Of a stretch of 64,000 nt of DNA, positions 51,858-62,562 are shown piece by piece. The notes beneath the pieces were generated by a model, which was not told the origin of the DNA, made no database searches, and worked only from the letters and a program-made list of their open reading frames with translations. Numbering within the stretch: position 1 is the stretch's first letter; each line of letters opens with the position of its first letter. The DNA is from Epithemia pelagica. Taxonomy: Eukaryota; Bacillariophyta; Bacillariophyceae; Surirellales; Surirellaceae. The translations under genes and the position numbers were made by a program. The DNA lies in NCBI GenBank assembly GCA_946965045.2, contig OX337228.1, positions 5,518,001 through 5,582,000 of the forward strand, given 5' to 3'.

Positions 51858-52748
51858 CTAGGCATCTATCAAATCCCTTTCCCTTCCCATCATCGCGATT
51901 CTTTTTATGTGATCATGATTCATGTAGTCATCGTCATCATCGACGTACGTACCCGCTTTCTGCGACGTCTCTTTTCGGCTGTAAAGGCCTTGAATGTATT
52001 TTCGCTTGACATACCAGTATCCGCTAACAGCCATGACAATGAGACACAACAAAACACCCAAGGTGATGATGAATGTGTGGACCGTGGTCGAGACAGACCG
52101 TCGGAATCTGCTAGACCAACTTGTCAAAGAACCATTTTCACAACTGTTTGTGTTTGCTCCACCGAGATTGTAATTATACGACCCTTGTCGATTCGCTAGA
52201 CCAACAACCATGTGGGGTCGAAACGTGTAGGTATATTCATCATTTTTTTCTCCCCAATCGAACTTCTGACTCACTTGATATCGTCCTGGCTCTGGACAGT
52301 CTACGCCATCTACGGACCATAGACCATCCAAGCTACAAAGGTTTTCGCTATCCAAAGCTCGTACATCCTCGACGGTACCGTATCCTTCCACGTCAACCGT
52401 AATGTATGGGACAGTACCATCTGGTAGCTCGTCGGGGATGTACACTTCTATCTCGTAGGTTGCTCGGTCTCCAGCCTGGCAGGTGACGGCATTTCGGTAA
52501 GAACTGCTTCCGTAGTAGTATTGACCAGGCGTGCTGCAAACGATCTTCATTTCATTTACTTCAATTTTCGCATTCACGCACGATGAAAACTGTTTGTAGT
52601 AGCCGTCGCTGTCACTGCCACCGCTGTCTTCGCTCAGAACCAACTTGGTTGAGAGCAGACACAGAAGAAAAGTCCTTGTCGTAAATCTCAAGGCACCATA
52701 GGGACCAAACATGGTATCCGAAGAAAGGTTTCGTTCTGGCACGGCCAT
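51858..52748 (-). CDS. type I membrane protein with Cys-rich ectodomain (copy 1)
   Basis: Intronless, 296 residues from ATG 52748; a second Met at 52712 gives a cleaner signal peptide. The ectodomain (about 30-220) has spaced Cys residues and Tyr/Gly-rich patches (Q-Y-Y-Y-G-S-S-S-Y-R-N, C-Q-A-G-D). Before the membrane helix is Y-N-Y-N-L-G-G-A-N-T-N-S-C-E. One helix (about 225-250) is followed by a basic then acidic cytosolic tail. The same order of features occurs in the divergent gene at 53554-54483, so the two are paralogues. No known family recognised; a secreted-face receptor or cell-wall role is possible but unproven. Confidence 0.68.
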   Translation of the reverse strand: MAVPERNLSSDTMFGPYGALRFTTRTFLLCLLSTKLVLSEDSGGSDSDGYYKQFSSCVNAKIEVNEMKIVCSTPGQYYYGSSSYRNAVTCQAGDRATYEIEVYIPDELPDGTVPYITVDVEGYGTVEDVRALDSENLCSLDGLWSVDGVDCPEPGRYQVSQKFDWGEKNDEYTYTFRPHMVVGLANRQGSYNYNLGGANTNSCENGSLTSWSSRFRRSVSTTVHTFIITLGVLLCLIVMAVSGYWYVKRKYIQGLYSRKETSQKAGTYVDDDDDYMNHDHIKRIAMMGRERDLIDA

Positions 52749-53553
52749 TGTTTGTTCAAGCACGTTGAGATGTTCTTTAGATGCCCTGTGCGAGACACTA
52801 AAAATGGAGATTTGTGAGGGACTTTTTAGCGAGCGACGACTGGCGATCTTCTACTCCGTAGATAGAGAGGGCTGTCGAGGGAAAATGCTGGCTCGCTTTG
52901 GCAAGCTTTCACACAATAATTAAATGACAGTTCATCGGAACAGATCCAAGATCCAAAATGGACAGAGGGATTAAGTAGACACGTGCTATCATCTCCAATG
53001 ATGAACGAGAGACAGAAAGTGCGACAGAAATCAGATTTCATGATTTTGTCGCTGATGTTGTTAACCAAAAGGATCTCGGATGTCCTATCCATGTCTTTCC
53101 ACACGCACGTAAGATCTTTCCTTTATATGTCCGGAATACGATCGGCCGGCGATTTGTTCGTCTCCGCGTTCCGCTTCTTTGCTCGTTATGCCGTCCCATC
53201 TTTTCTGGAAGCGCAATATTGTAGCATCAGATCGAAGAGAAGTGGTGTCAGTCTCAAGGATAGGACTGTCTGTACTCCTTGAAGAAGTCCTTGAGATCAA
53301 ACAACATAGCCCAAATCATATCAGTTTTGGTCTCATCTCTCAAGCAATTGATAGGCACCCGAAGACCTTCCACTGCTGAGATACATCATCTCGCAGACGT
53401 CTCTGTGGTGTCTTCTCATTCTGAACGGCGCCAAGTCCTTCTACATCGTGGAGGAGACGTTGGTGTGGTATTCTGCACTGCTTGGGAACGCTCGGAGCTG
53501 CGGTATCCGAGTGAAATAACTCTTTTCTCCCTTCAGAAAATTCAGCAATACGC
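52749..53553. promoter_or_regulatory. shared upstream region of the head-to-head membrane protein pair
   Basis: About 800 bases between outward-facing start codons of two paralogues; it must contain both promoters. Short open frames only, with no family match. Confidence 0.4.
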
Positions 53554-54483
53554 ATGATGGTCTCCGATGTACTGAGAAGAATAAAACGAGCATATCTCTT
53601 CATTGCAACATTTTTGTTATTTGCACGAGCAAGTGTTCATAGAACCGTTGCAACGAACGATTACAACGGAAACAATGATGGATATCAAAGCTGCCCATCA
53701 CCAATATCATCGTGTTCCAGCTCAGTGGTTCAAGTCTACGACATTAGCTGGGTTTGTAACAGTCGCTACACCTATCGTTGGGGAAATGGAGCACATGTCA
53801 ACTCGATTTTATGTGCAAACCAGGATTATGCTACGTTCTCGGTGAGCTTTTATGTGGTGGACACAATCACAGAAGTTAGTGATATATATGTTTCAATGGC
53901 TATCCAGGACTACAAAACTCGCAACATAATACAGTCGAGAGCACCTTGTTATTTGTGCAATATGGTTGGAACTTCTTGCACTGGAAAGGGGGACTACACG
54001 TTTTCCATGGACTTCAGAATCGTAAACAATGGCGACTCTTCAAGCTCAGACGATTTTTGTCCAGTTCTTATCATGGCATTCTCTACGGAGGAAGATTCTG
54101 GGTACAATCTCGGTGCGGTTAATATGGAGTGCGAAGAGTGGGATAATGCCCTGGCAACCTGGACTGAAACGCACACAGTAACTCCACGTGATTGGCTGCG
54201 CAACTACGGCATGATTTTGGCTACGGGTATTTGCCTCATTATATTTTCAGGATTTGTGTGGCAACAAGCTCGAAGAGCTGCAACCTTCAGATCCTGTGTC
54301 GATCCATGTATAATGGAACTGGATGACTATTATAGTTACCGGTATCCTCCACAACGAGCGCCATCTGCTCCGACAACAATATCAACTCAAGAACGAGTCA
54401 GTTCCAACGGCCTCCCTCTTCATCAACCTGCGCCAGGCTCACAAGTACTTCAAAAATACAGTGCACCAGTTCGCCCCGCATGA
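53554..54483 (+). CDS. type I membrane protein with Cys-rich ectodomain (copy 2)
   Basis: Intronless, 309 residues. Signal peptide (about 10-27), ectodomain with eight or more Cys (Y-Q-S-C, I-S-S-C-S-S-S, W-V-C-N-S-R, I-L-C-A-N-Q-D, C-Y-L-C), then the shared block Y-N-L-G-A-V-N-M-E-C-E just before one membrane helix (about 220-240). The cytosolic tail is Pro/Ser/Tyr-rich (S-Y-R-Y-P-P-Q-R-A-P-S-A-P), unlike the acidic tail of copy 1. The similar spacing of N-L-G and Cys motifs supports common origin with 51858-52748, although overall identity looks low. Function unknown. Confidence 0.68.
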   Translation: MMVSDVLRRIKRAYLFIATFLLFARASVHRTVATNDYNGNNDGYQSCPSPISSCSSSVVQVYDISWVCNSRYTYRWGNGAHVNSILCANQDYATFSVSFYVVDTITEVSDIYVSMAIQDYKTRNIIQSRAPCYLCNMVGTSCTGKGDYTFSMDFRIVNNGDSSSSDDFCPVLIMAFSTEEDSGYNLGAVNMECEEWDNALATWTETHTVTPRDWLRNYGMILATGICLIIFSGFVWQQARRAATFRSCVDPCIMELDDYYSYRYPPQRAPSAPTTISTQERVSSNGLPLHQPAPGSQVLQKYSAPVRPA

Positions 54484-56157
54484 ACGGTTTTTGCTTGTTA
54501 TTGTGAATTGTGAGTCCAACAGAAGTATCGCTCCCCTCTTGTTGAGTCTCTGAGTCCTTTTGTTAAAAGTGAGATCACTCAAATGTATATTTGGCAGCAG
54601 CTGTATTACTAGTTCACATTAGTCTTGAAGAACTTGACTATTCCTAGGTGAGAAATGTAGGTTGTAACTTCCTTTCTACCTTTGTAAACCATGGACGCCG
54701 AAATGTCAGAGTCTGACAAGATGTCGGGTTAGGCAAGTCCCTTTGATATTTTATATTGAAATCAACTTAATCTTATCATCAGTGGAACATTTGATCAGAG
54801 AAGTAAATTTCAAGACACAGATTGCTCGTATGTCGGGACAAATTACAATACGACGTTCGACAACTGAATCTTCTATCATCTAGTTTGTGAGAGAACGGTT
54901 ACAGTGACCAGACACGATCGACTGGCACGTTGTCTACCGCTGCTGTGGGGATCCACAGCTTTGTGTATCATTATTCATCTTTCATATTCGACGTTTGAAG
55001 TACTCGTGTTCCATCTGAGCGGTGGATATTGTTTGACCAACTCTTGTGTGAATATGGCTAGTTCTGAATGCAGAGTATGATGGTCTTTTGTCCTTGATCC
55101 TCCTCCGTCCTGGTCATTTCGATTTCAGTGGCTTGTGTGGTGGAGAGAGTGACTATCTACCTAGTTATTTAAGCGACTGGACGTGTCCGAAGATGTCCGG
55201 AGACTAGAACATAAAAGAAAGACTGTCACCAAGTCTGATGGGTGTAACTTCTTCCATCAAATACGGATTTGTCGCCTTCTTTCTGCAATCGAAGTATTCA
55301 TGCAATTGCTTTGACTTTCGTCCTTGTTTGTGTTGACTTTGTTCGCCGTCAATCTTGATAGTCGGTCCATGTCCGCTTGTTTTGGTCTTTTTCTTATGAG
55401 AGGGACAGGGTCGTTTGCCATTCACTGGCTATGTGTGATGGATTGCCACTCATCGGCCATGTGTGATGTGTGATGGATTCCCAAATCGGAACAAGATGTG
55501 GGAGGGTGGAGTCTTCGACAGAATCGACCTTTTGTTAGCGAATCGAGATGACCCTACCTCTACCCAGTAGGCACTAAGGATAGCGGTTCGAACTTTGTAG
55601 AGGGATTCGAGGTTTCCATATGCGTTTGAGTTCAACAACGTTGTGGATTGAATCCCCCCAGGTCGGATCGAGTTTCTTGATGGGAGATGGGAGTGAATCT
55701 CAATCAACTTTTTCGTCTCCACGGAACTATTTCGCATGTAGATGTCTTGGTTTCATAATGTTTCTTCGTTCTGATTACTGATGATTATTTTACTTTCATC
55801 GCAATCCCAAAGATCGAGAAGAGAGGGGACAAGGGACAACACAAGGACAACAGAAACAAAAGAAAAAGATATGGCCAGTGCCTCCGAGACAAAATTCGTT
55901 TGTTCCGACCCGCGCGGAATCTAACGGCTGATGGAGCAGTCATTCCGTTGCGCGCAAGCAGGCGTTCTTGAAGGTCGCTGCCACACAAAATACCAGACGC
56001 GACATTTTCCATTTGCTTTTTTGGCGTGTCTCTCCAAAACGTGTTTCTGAAGAAATCCAAAACTGGACACACTCCCCTTGACCTTGACAGAATCTGGAGA
56101 GGGGAAATCGAACAAGCCCCAGCACTAAAATAATATCGAACAAGCACATACTCTGAA
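54484..56157. other. 1.7-kb intergenic region
   Basis: No convincing gene on either strand; the open frames are short and lack start context or domain content. A short near-direct duplication of GCCATGTGTGATG-like sequence lies around 55430-55475. The last few hundred bases should be the promoter of the RagC-like gene. Confidence 0.4.
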
Positions 56158-57736
56158 ATGGACGACTATTATCATCCAAGTGATCCCTATGATGACGATA
56201 TTGTGTACGGGGGGCAATCAGATGAGCAAGACGATGAAGAGGATGTATATTACATTTCTCAGAACAAAGATGAGTTGGACGGAGACGAGGCACTTGAAGC
56301 ACCTTCACCGCCAGTCGATTTCAACGACCCCGATATTGCGGCATTACCAAGGATTTTGCTAATGGGACCTCGTCGAGGTGGGAAAAGCAGTATACAGGTA
56401 TGTGGTCGATCATAGCTTGTTCCTTTGGTTGGAGGAGAACTTCCCCCAGAAGCACTTTGACGAACCCTTGTGCCACTCCAACCTCAGACCCACTTATATT
56501 TGCTGTTCTACAAGGCATTATTCTCACTGGCTAGTCTGCTGTTGTTCCTGCTTGCAATCGTTGAATGTGTGTCGCATTCATTCCCCTTTCGCGCACTCCA
56601 TAGAAGTGTGTATTTGAGAAAATGTCTCCTCATGAAACACTGTTTCGTTTGGAACCGACTCATACTCTAGAGCGTGCATTGATAGACCATACTCCACTTT
56701 GTCGGTTCACCATTCAAGACTTTCCAGGCGACTTCTACGGTGACGACATGAACGACGATGAGGCAATGGCATTATTTGGAAACAAGAGCACCTCTCTTAT
56801 TTTTGTTGTGGACGCCCAAGACGAGCCCTATGATCATGTACTGCAAAGTTTCACCACTGTCGTTACCCGGGCACTAAATGTCAATCCCAATGGTATCACT
56901 GTGGAAGTTTTTATCAATAAGGTTGATGGCGAGTTGTTTTTGTCTGACGAATCCAAGTACGACTGTCGACGCGATATCATGACACAGGTCACCGATGAGT
57001 TGACCGACGTTGGTATCCCAGATGGGAGTTTGGCAATACGATATCACCTCACATCAATCTACGACCATTCCATATTCGAAGCAATGTCTAGGGTTTCCCA
57101 ACGTCTGATACCCCAGTTACCTGTTCTCGAAAATTTACTCAATGTTTTAACAGCTACATGTAGCATGGTGAGTGGTTTTACTCTTGAGACAGCGTACACT
57201 TTGTCCCGAGCTTGTTGCTGATACTGGCTTGTGTGCAGGAAAAGGCGTATCTTTTTGACGTGGTTAGCAAATTGTATATAAGCACTGACTCGGGACCAGT
57301 CGATACGCAATCCGTAGAGCTCTGCAGTGACATGATCGATTTGTTCTTGGATGTTTCTGGGATATACGGGTTGTCTGGAACAGTGTCCACTGAGGCAGCA
57401 ACCGATATACCCTCGAAATTGGTTAGCCAAGCCGCTGCCGGCGAATTGGAGGAAGACTTCATTGGAGTGGGTGACAACGGCGAGTCGTCTACTTCGGCTT
57501 ACGACCAAGATTCAGCGTCCGTCATTCGCTTATCAAATGGAATTGTCCTTTACCTCAAGGAAGTTGACACAATGTTGGCCTTGGTTTGCATCACACGCGC
57601 GGAAAACTTTTCTCGTCGATCGTTGATCAACTACAACATTGCTAGTCTGAAACGGGCACTTCGATCAATCGTACAACCAGCGGAGGCGGCTCGACAGAAC
57701 GGCAGCGGTGGTTCACCTACGGTCACGGTAGAATAG
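56158..57736 (+). CDS. GTR2: RagC/D (Gtr2)-type small GTPase of TORC1 signalling
   Basis: Exons 56158-56397, 56604-57167 and 57239-57736, introns 206 and 71 bases (GTATGT…TAG, GTGAGT…CAG), both phase 0; 433 residues. An acidic N-terminus of about 60 residues precedes the P-loop G-P-R-R-G-G-K-S-S (70-78), then K-M-S-P-H-E-T-L-F, D-F-P-G-D for G3, I-N-K-V-D-G for G4 and L-T-S-I-Y-D-H-S-I-F-E-A. The C-terminal roadblock domain begins E-K-A-Y-L-F-D-V-V-S-K-L-Y-I. The pattern K-M-S-P-H-E and S-I-Y-D-H-S-I-F-E is diagnostic of RagC/D rather than RagA/B. Rag heterodimers recruit TORC1 to the vacuole or lysosome when amino acids are present. Only the RagC-type partner is in this window. Confidence 0.93.
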
Positions 57737-58662
57737 ACTGGTTTTCGTAGGACTCCAAAGGGAAATCATCTTGAACTGTGGAGCGTCACAAATCAGAAAT
57801 GCCTCAAGATGGCCTGGTGCCAATGTCAAGTATGTCGACATAGGATAAGCCTTTAGTAGGACGAGTCCGTAAGACTTGCAATGCATGCATCAAATTTCTT
57901 GGCTTCAGAAGTCATCTTTCTGTTCTCATCCTCCAGCCATGGTGTGCTCCTAGCTACTCCCATTTCCCATTACCCAATGCCTAACTCGCTCATTTGGGAA
58001 ATTGGAAATTCCCAGAATCTCCTTTTTCCTTTTACAAGCTGAGTTCAGACAGAATGTTCCTGACGTAGCGCTCCAGTAGGAAATCTACGTAATCCGCGCG
58101 AGCCATCCCCTTAATATAGCCCTTCTATTTATGCCTCTACCGTTCTACCAAAAATTGACCATGGTGAACGGTCCTTTTGACCGATCTCTTGCCAAATAGG
58201 AGACGGCTCCATGATCCCATGCTCTGAACCTCTTCTCCATTCATGGGTTGAGCATGGAGAACGATGTCGGCGCTGCATTCGTTTTGTAGGTGTCGTTTTA
58301 TCTAGTTGAAGGTGGTCGCCGCGCGATTTACTACGGCGACTCACGGCAAAACTTGGTGCAACCAATGCACCTCTATTGTAGAATCGAATGATAGAAGATA
58401 GAACAAAGACTATGAACACTTGTAGCGTTGTTCACGTCAAAAATTGATATTCTTCTCGTTAGATATATGGAACTTAGACTAGAAGTTGCGTCGTTCACAA
58501 CAAAGATTGATGTTCTTTTCTTTGTTGTGACTCACACAGCCGTACCTGAACGCAATGTATTGTACGGTAAACGTAACACAACTATAGAATTAGATCGTAT
58601 TCATAGAGAATGAAGATCCTACTCAAATGATAATCATAAAACGCTGCTACATTGTTCACTAT
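57737..58662. other. intergenic, possible repeat remnants
   Basis: No convincing gene. Two stretches near 58430 and 58495 share a similar run (GTTCAC followed by AAAATTGATATTCTT-like sequence), an imperfect direct repeat. From here to the right edge the sequence looks less conserved than the rest of the window. Confidence 0.4.
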
Positions 58663-59235
58663 CTAGGCTTGTTGATGATTAAAGAAGAGATTTTGAAGCG
58701 GGTGCTTGAGCATCATCGCACCAAGCGAAATGTTGAAGCGATCCATATCCTTGCTGCCCATGTAGATTGTAACGACCTGGGGTTCCATGCAGGCTTTAGG
58801 GTTGATGGAGCAGCGTGTGTAGAGGCGGATGCGTCCCATGGGAGGTCCGTTCTTGCTCGTCTTTCCAGAGACCTGGTCCAGGTGCGACAGAGCAATGAAC
58901 CCAACTGGAACAACCAACGCTGGTTCCTCATGCTCGCTTGTTGCATCCCGGTCAAAGACTGCAATCCGTAGGTAGTCGGTCGCAAGCTCCCGCTGCACAA
59001 GCAGATGGCCACGGTCGACGATGTTGTGGCCAGTGTCCTTGTTTCTCGACATGGGCCCGATGAGCGCGCAAACATCGCTGGCATAAAAGCACGACTTGAA
59101 CGGGAGACCAGCACCACCCTCACGGCCATCCTCTTTGTTGAACTCGAACTTTGTCCTCATGTTGGTCATCTTGTTTCTTCTTCCTTGCCTCTTCCTGTCG
59201 TCTCTGTTTGATTGTTCCATTGCACGGCGGGTCAT
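58663..59235 (-). CDS. hypothetical protein
   Basis: Intact 190-residue frame from ATG. Starts with a basic stretch (R-R-A-M, R-D-D-R-K-R-Q-G-R-R), then an ordered-looking part with L-R-I-A-V-F-D-R-D-A-T-S, G-F-I-A-L-S-H-L-D-Q-V-S-G and V-V-T-I-Y-M-G-S-K-D. No family recognised. It is divergent from the gene at 59407 with 171 bases between starts. Base composition is somewhat more GC-rich than flanking spacers. It may be lineage-specific or belong to a mobile element. Confidence 0.5.
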   Translation of the reverse strand: MTRRAMEQSNRDDRKRQGRRNKMTNMRTKFEFNKEDGREGGAGLPFKSCFYASDVCALIGPMSRNKDTGHNIVDRGHLLVQRELATDYLRIAVFDRDATSEHEEPALVVPVGFIALSHLDQVSGKTSKNGPPMGRIRLYTRCSINPKACMEPQVVTIYMGSKDMDRFNISLGAMMLKHPLQNLFFNHQQA

Positions 59236-59406
59236 TCGGAAGTTGCTTCATGCTGCAAGTTGATTTTGTGGCGCGCGCCGATATTGTTCACGAATGAGCG
59301 CGGGGGGATTCCCTAGATGACACAAGAACGGAGAGCGGGCAACAATCAAACAAACAAACACAACAATCAAACGAACGAATCCCTATTATGTTCTCACTTT
59401 CCAACG

Positions 59407-60313
59407 ATGCGCCAGACGCGTAGTGCTACCAAACGAGCTGAGTCTGCGAAGAAGGAGCAGGAGGACTCCGCCGCAGCTCCCTCCACAACCGCATTTCCCT
59501 CCGACAAGGGAAACAAGGGAAACAAGGCAAACAAGAAAATGAAGACAAAGACGGCCGTGGACAACAAAACGTCGAAGAAGAAGAAGACGACGACGACGAA
59601 GTCTCCCGCTTCGACAAAGAAGCATGTGACCTTCAACCTTGAGGGTCCTTCGTCGTGGCACGAGCGCGCAAAACAGTGGCAACTCACCATTGGGGATGAA
59701 GATGGTATCCCAGTGTTCTTCGTCAGCAACAAGGACGTCGAATGCGCTAACCTGTCGGATATCGCGGCAGAGCTCCTTGCGATCGAGGCTGTCGGCAAAG
59801 AAGGTAAGTTTGATTGTTCATTGTTGGTTTTGAGTCTCCCTTTCTCACGACGCGCCCTCTGCTGCCACAGACACCAAACCCAACAGCAAGCCCGACAACA
59901 AGCCCGACAGCAAGCCCGAGAAGGAGATCAAGAAGGAGGACGACGTCGAGAACAAGACTCCAGAGTCTTATGTGACCCCGAAGAAAGTAACTTCTTCCCC
60001 GAAAGTGGCGTCTCGAGCTTTCGCACTGACCCCCTCCCAGAAGCATGCTTTCCAGCGTCGGATTGCTGAGGAACAGGTGAAGGAAAGTGGAGCGACAGAC
60101 CCTCGCCAGACTTTGAATGAGTCGCTGGCATTGGGAGAAAACATCCCGTCGTCTCCTCCTTTGTTCTTTAGCAATCCTTCCCGTGCATACCGGACATCCA
60201 TTGATTCGTATGCCGATGATGGATTTCTCGAGACCCAAGAAGACTTCATCGGTACGCAGCAAAACGGGCTTTTTGGTCCCGATTACTTGGATCATGAGGA
60301 CGAGGCGTACTAG
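59407..60313 (+). CDS. basic low-complexity protein, function unknown
   Basis: Exons 59407-59803 and 59871-60313 with a 67-base intron (GTAAGT…CAG) splitting an Asp codon; 279 residues. The first 75 residues are Lys/Thr/Ala/Asn-rich, with repeated short K-G-N-K units. A more ordered middle reads W-H-E-R-A-K-Q-W-Q-L-T-I-G and S-N-K-D-V-E-C. The second exon opens with tandem P-D-N/S-K-P-type units and a Lys/Glu-rich linker, then Y-V-T-P-K-K and a C-terminal acidic tail. It could be a nuclear basic protein. Not recognised. Confidence 0.5.
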
Positions 60314-61417
60314 ATATCTACTGATGGACGTTTTAGGTATCCTTAATCACTAAATATGAATCGATTTGTCATCATGGTAGTGCTTCTACAGTCATTCTTG
60401 TTGTGATTATCATCATTGTCGTCGTCCAAGTCCTCGTCATTGTCGTGGCTATCATTGTCGTCGTTGTATTGTAGTCGTCCTTGTTGTAGCTATCATCGCT
60501 CATCTTGTTTGTCCTCTTCATCATCATCGTCATCGTCGTTATCCAGCTTGCCAGTGTCGGTAGTTGGGTCCCGGTTTGCGGGCACGCCTCGTATGGATGT
60601 ACGAGGGAGTTTTAGTAGAACTCTCACCGAAAATCATCGGTTAGGTTCGGCACCTCATCGGTTAGTCGAGTCCCGTGGCTTCAAACATCACCTACATCAC
60701 CTACATCCACACTACATACCTAGCTTCGCGCTAGCTCAACCTATATTTCGGTCGCATATACCAAAAAGTGAGAACAGATTGACGAACGTGCTATCACGAA
60801 TCAACTTTGGTCTTGATATCCCATCAACGGATGATCATCCGTTGAACATCCAAGCCTGACCTATGCCCTAAGCGTGCGCGCCCAAATTCGTCAAGATGCG
60901 CGCAAGAACTATCCGAGCGTGGCGATCATGTATCCGACCCAACGGTCTAAGTACACAAGGCACGAATCACGATCACGCGAGACCATATCATCGTTCCCAC
61001 TATTTCAAGATTGCAAACAAGGACGCGCCAACAAAACTACAAATACCAACTTTAGCCAAGAATCGTTGAGGCTGTATATGATATACAAGCACATATACAT
61101 GTTATATACCTCACATACATCAACTCCAACCATTCCAGACCTATCACCGCCAAGAACCTATTTCACACGATCGACAACAAGAATGGAAATCTCACACACC
61201 AAACCTAGTAGTAAGCTCACAATCATTAACATTACCATATCATCACGTCTTCAGTGTCCTGACTATCCCTACGATAGAACCCTTGGGTTTCCTTTGTTCT
61301 CTGACCCGTGGAGAACCTTGGTATCAGTTGGTAATCGATTGTGGCTCTTCTAGAGCGTGTACTGACGGAATTCTACTAGATTAACAGTCTCACCTGTCTC
61401 ATTTCCCCAAAGTTTAC
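60314..61417. other. intergenic with imperfect GTC/ATC triplet repeats
   Basis: Around 60410-60560 the plus strand consists of imperfect TCGTCGTC/ATCATC-like triplets. Read on the minus strand it gives Asp/Glu-rich codons but soon hits a stop, so coding is not supported. A repeated TCATCGGTTAG occurs near 60630-60665. No gene recognised. Confidence 0.4.
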
Positions 61418-62197
61418 ATGTCCAGTGACTCCAATACTCCTGTCCGTCGGATCTACAACGCTTTCCAGCAGAGTGGTGACCCAACACAGCAGATTGCCGT
61501 CCACCCTGGCGAATTCCTCATCGAGACGCCCTCTAACTCCCCGGAGAAGGCTAGCGCGCCTAATCCGTTCCAGACTCCCGATCAAGTCGTCCCTCCGCCG
61601 TCCGACCCGAATCGCCCGCCGAACACCCTTGCACGCCGACCGAGTACACCTCGTCGCCCGAACCCAACTCGCACCCGACGTACGAGCCGTCTCATCAACG
61701 CGCACCTCCGTTACTTCCGCGAGCCATCCGAGTATCAGAGCGACCCGGACCACATCCGTTCGACGCTCGAACACGAGGTCTCGTTCGAGTCCGTCCAACC
61801 CGTCGTCGACCTAGAGGATATCCAACGACTCCTAGACTTGCTATGCCAATCTCCAAGCTACCGATACATAGCGACGACCCTATCGACCACCCCATCAGGC
61901 TGCCTTCGGGTACGCTTCCTTACTTTCCAGCGTCCGGTCAATTACTTCCATACCATTTGGGTCGTGAACAAGACTAACCAACCTCTTCCTACCTTGACTA
62001 CCCGTCTCGACGACTACGTTGGTTTCATCCACGTTATCAAGTTGCACCAGGACTTCCGTGCCACTATCTTCCCTCTACTCACCCAACCAGTGAACCACCT
62101 AGTTGAGGACCACAACGGCAACGAAGAAGCTACCTCTGTTACTGAGTCTCCGATTCAACTTGATTACCACAACGAGCCCAGAAGTGACCACGTTTAA
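61418..62197 (+). CDS. hypothetical protein with Pro/Arg-rich N-terminus
   Basis: Intronless ATG frame of 259 residues. About 95 residues are disordered and rich in Pro, Arg, Ser and Thr; from about 110 an ordered domain follows with V-D-L-E-D-I-Q-R-L-L-D-L-L and V-V-N-K-T-N-Q. No known family seen. It is followed immediately by a perfect inverted repeat (62207-62266), which is compatible with a mobile-element gene. The region around it contains other unrecognised frames on the same strand. Confidence 0.5.
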   Translation: MSSDSNTPVRRIYNAFQQSGDPTQQIAVHPGEFLIETPSNSPEKASAPNPFQTPDQVVPPPSDPNRPPNTLARRPSTPRRPNPTRTRRTSRLINAHLRYFREPSEYQSDPDHIRSTLEHEVSFESVQPVVDLEDIQRLLDLLCQSPSYRYIATTLSTTPSGCLRVRFLTFQRPVNYFHTIWVVNKTNQPLPTLTTRLDDYVGFIHVIKLHQDFRATIFPLLTQPVNHLVEDHNGNEEATSVTESPIQLDYHNEPRSDHV

Positions 62198-62206
62198 CGC
62201 CATTCG

Positions 62207-62266
62207 TAAGCGAGTAGCGTATAGCTGTCTCCCATATAAGCGAGACAGCTATACGCTACTCGCTTA
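62207..62266. repeat. perfect 25-bp inverted repeat with 10-base loop
   Basis: Left arm 62207-62231 and right arm 62242-62266 are exact reverse complements (arms begin TAAGCGAG and end CTCGCTTA). The loop (62232-62241) repeats part of the arm start (TAAGC). It begins 9 bases after the stop codon of the 61418 gene. As RNA it would form a strong hairpin; as DNA it could be a transposon end, a MITE-like palindrome or a transcription end signal. Confidence 0.9.
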
Positions 62267-62562
62267 ACTTCGACTTTCATTAACTTCATCAAAAACCAAA
62301 GTCTGTCAAATCTGACTTCTTCGTTGGAAAGATCTTGAAATTCTGAATAACTTCATATATGATAGTATACAGTAAATACACAGTCATTAGCGTGATATTT
62401 CGCTTTGAAAAATTGACGATTTTCCTCAATTTTGTTCATTTCGATCATCCTTCGCCCATGGCCCAACTTTGTACTCTTATACATATCTACCATTTGGGCC
62501 GATCGTTGCAGGATTCTCCATTCCGACGGTCCTTATAGTGAAGAAGACGTCCACGAAAGGCA

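Noticed and set aside
60410..60560. Triplet-rich stretch that translates to poly-Ser or poly-Asp
   Set aside because: Either frame is interrupted soon after the repeat and nothing conserved flanks it; treated as simple repeat.
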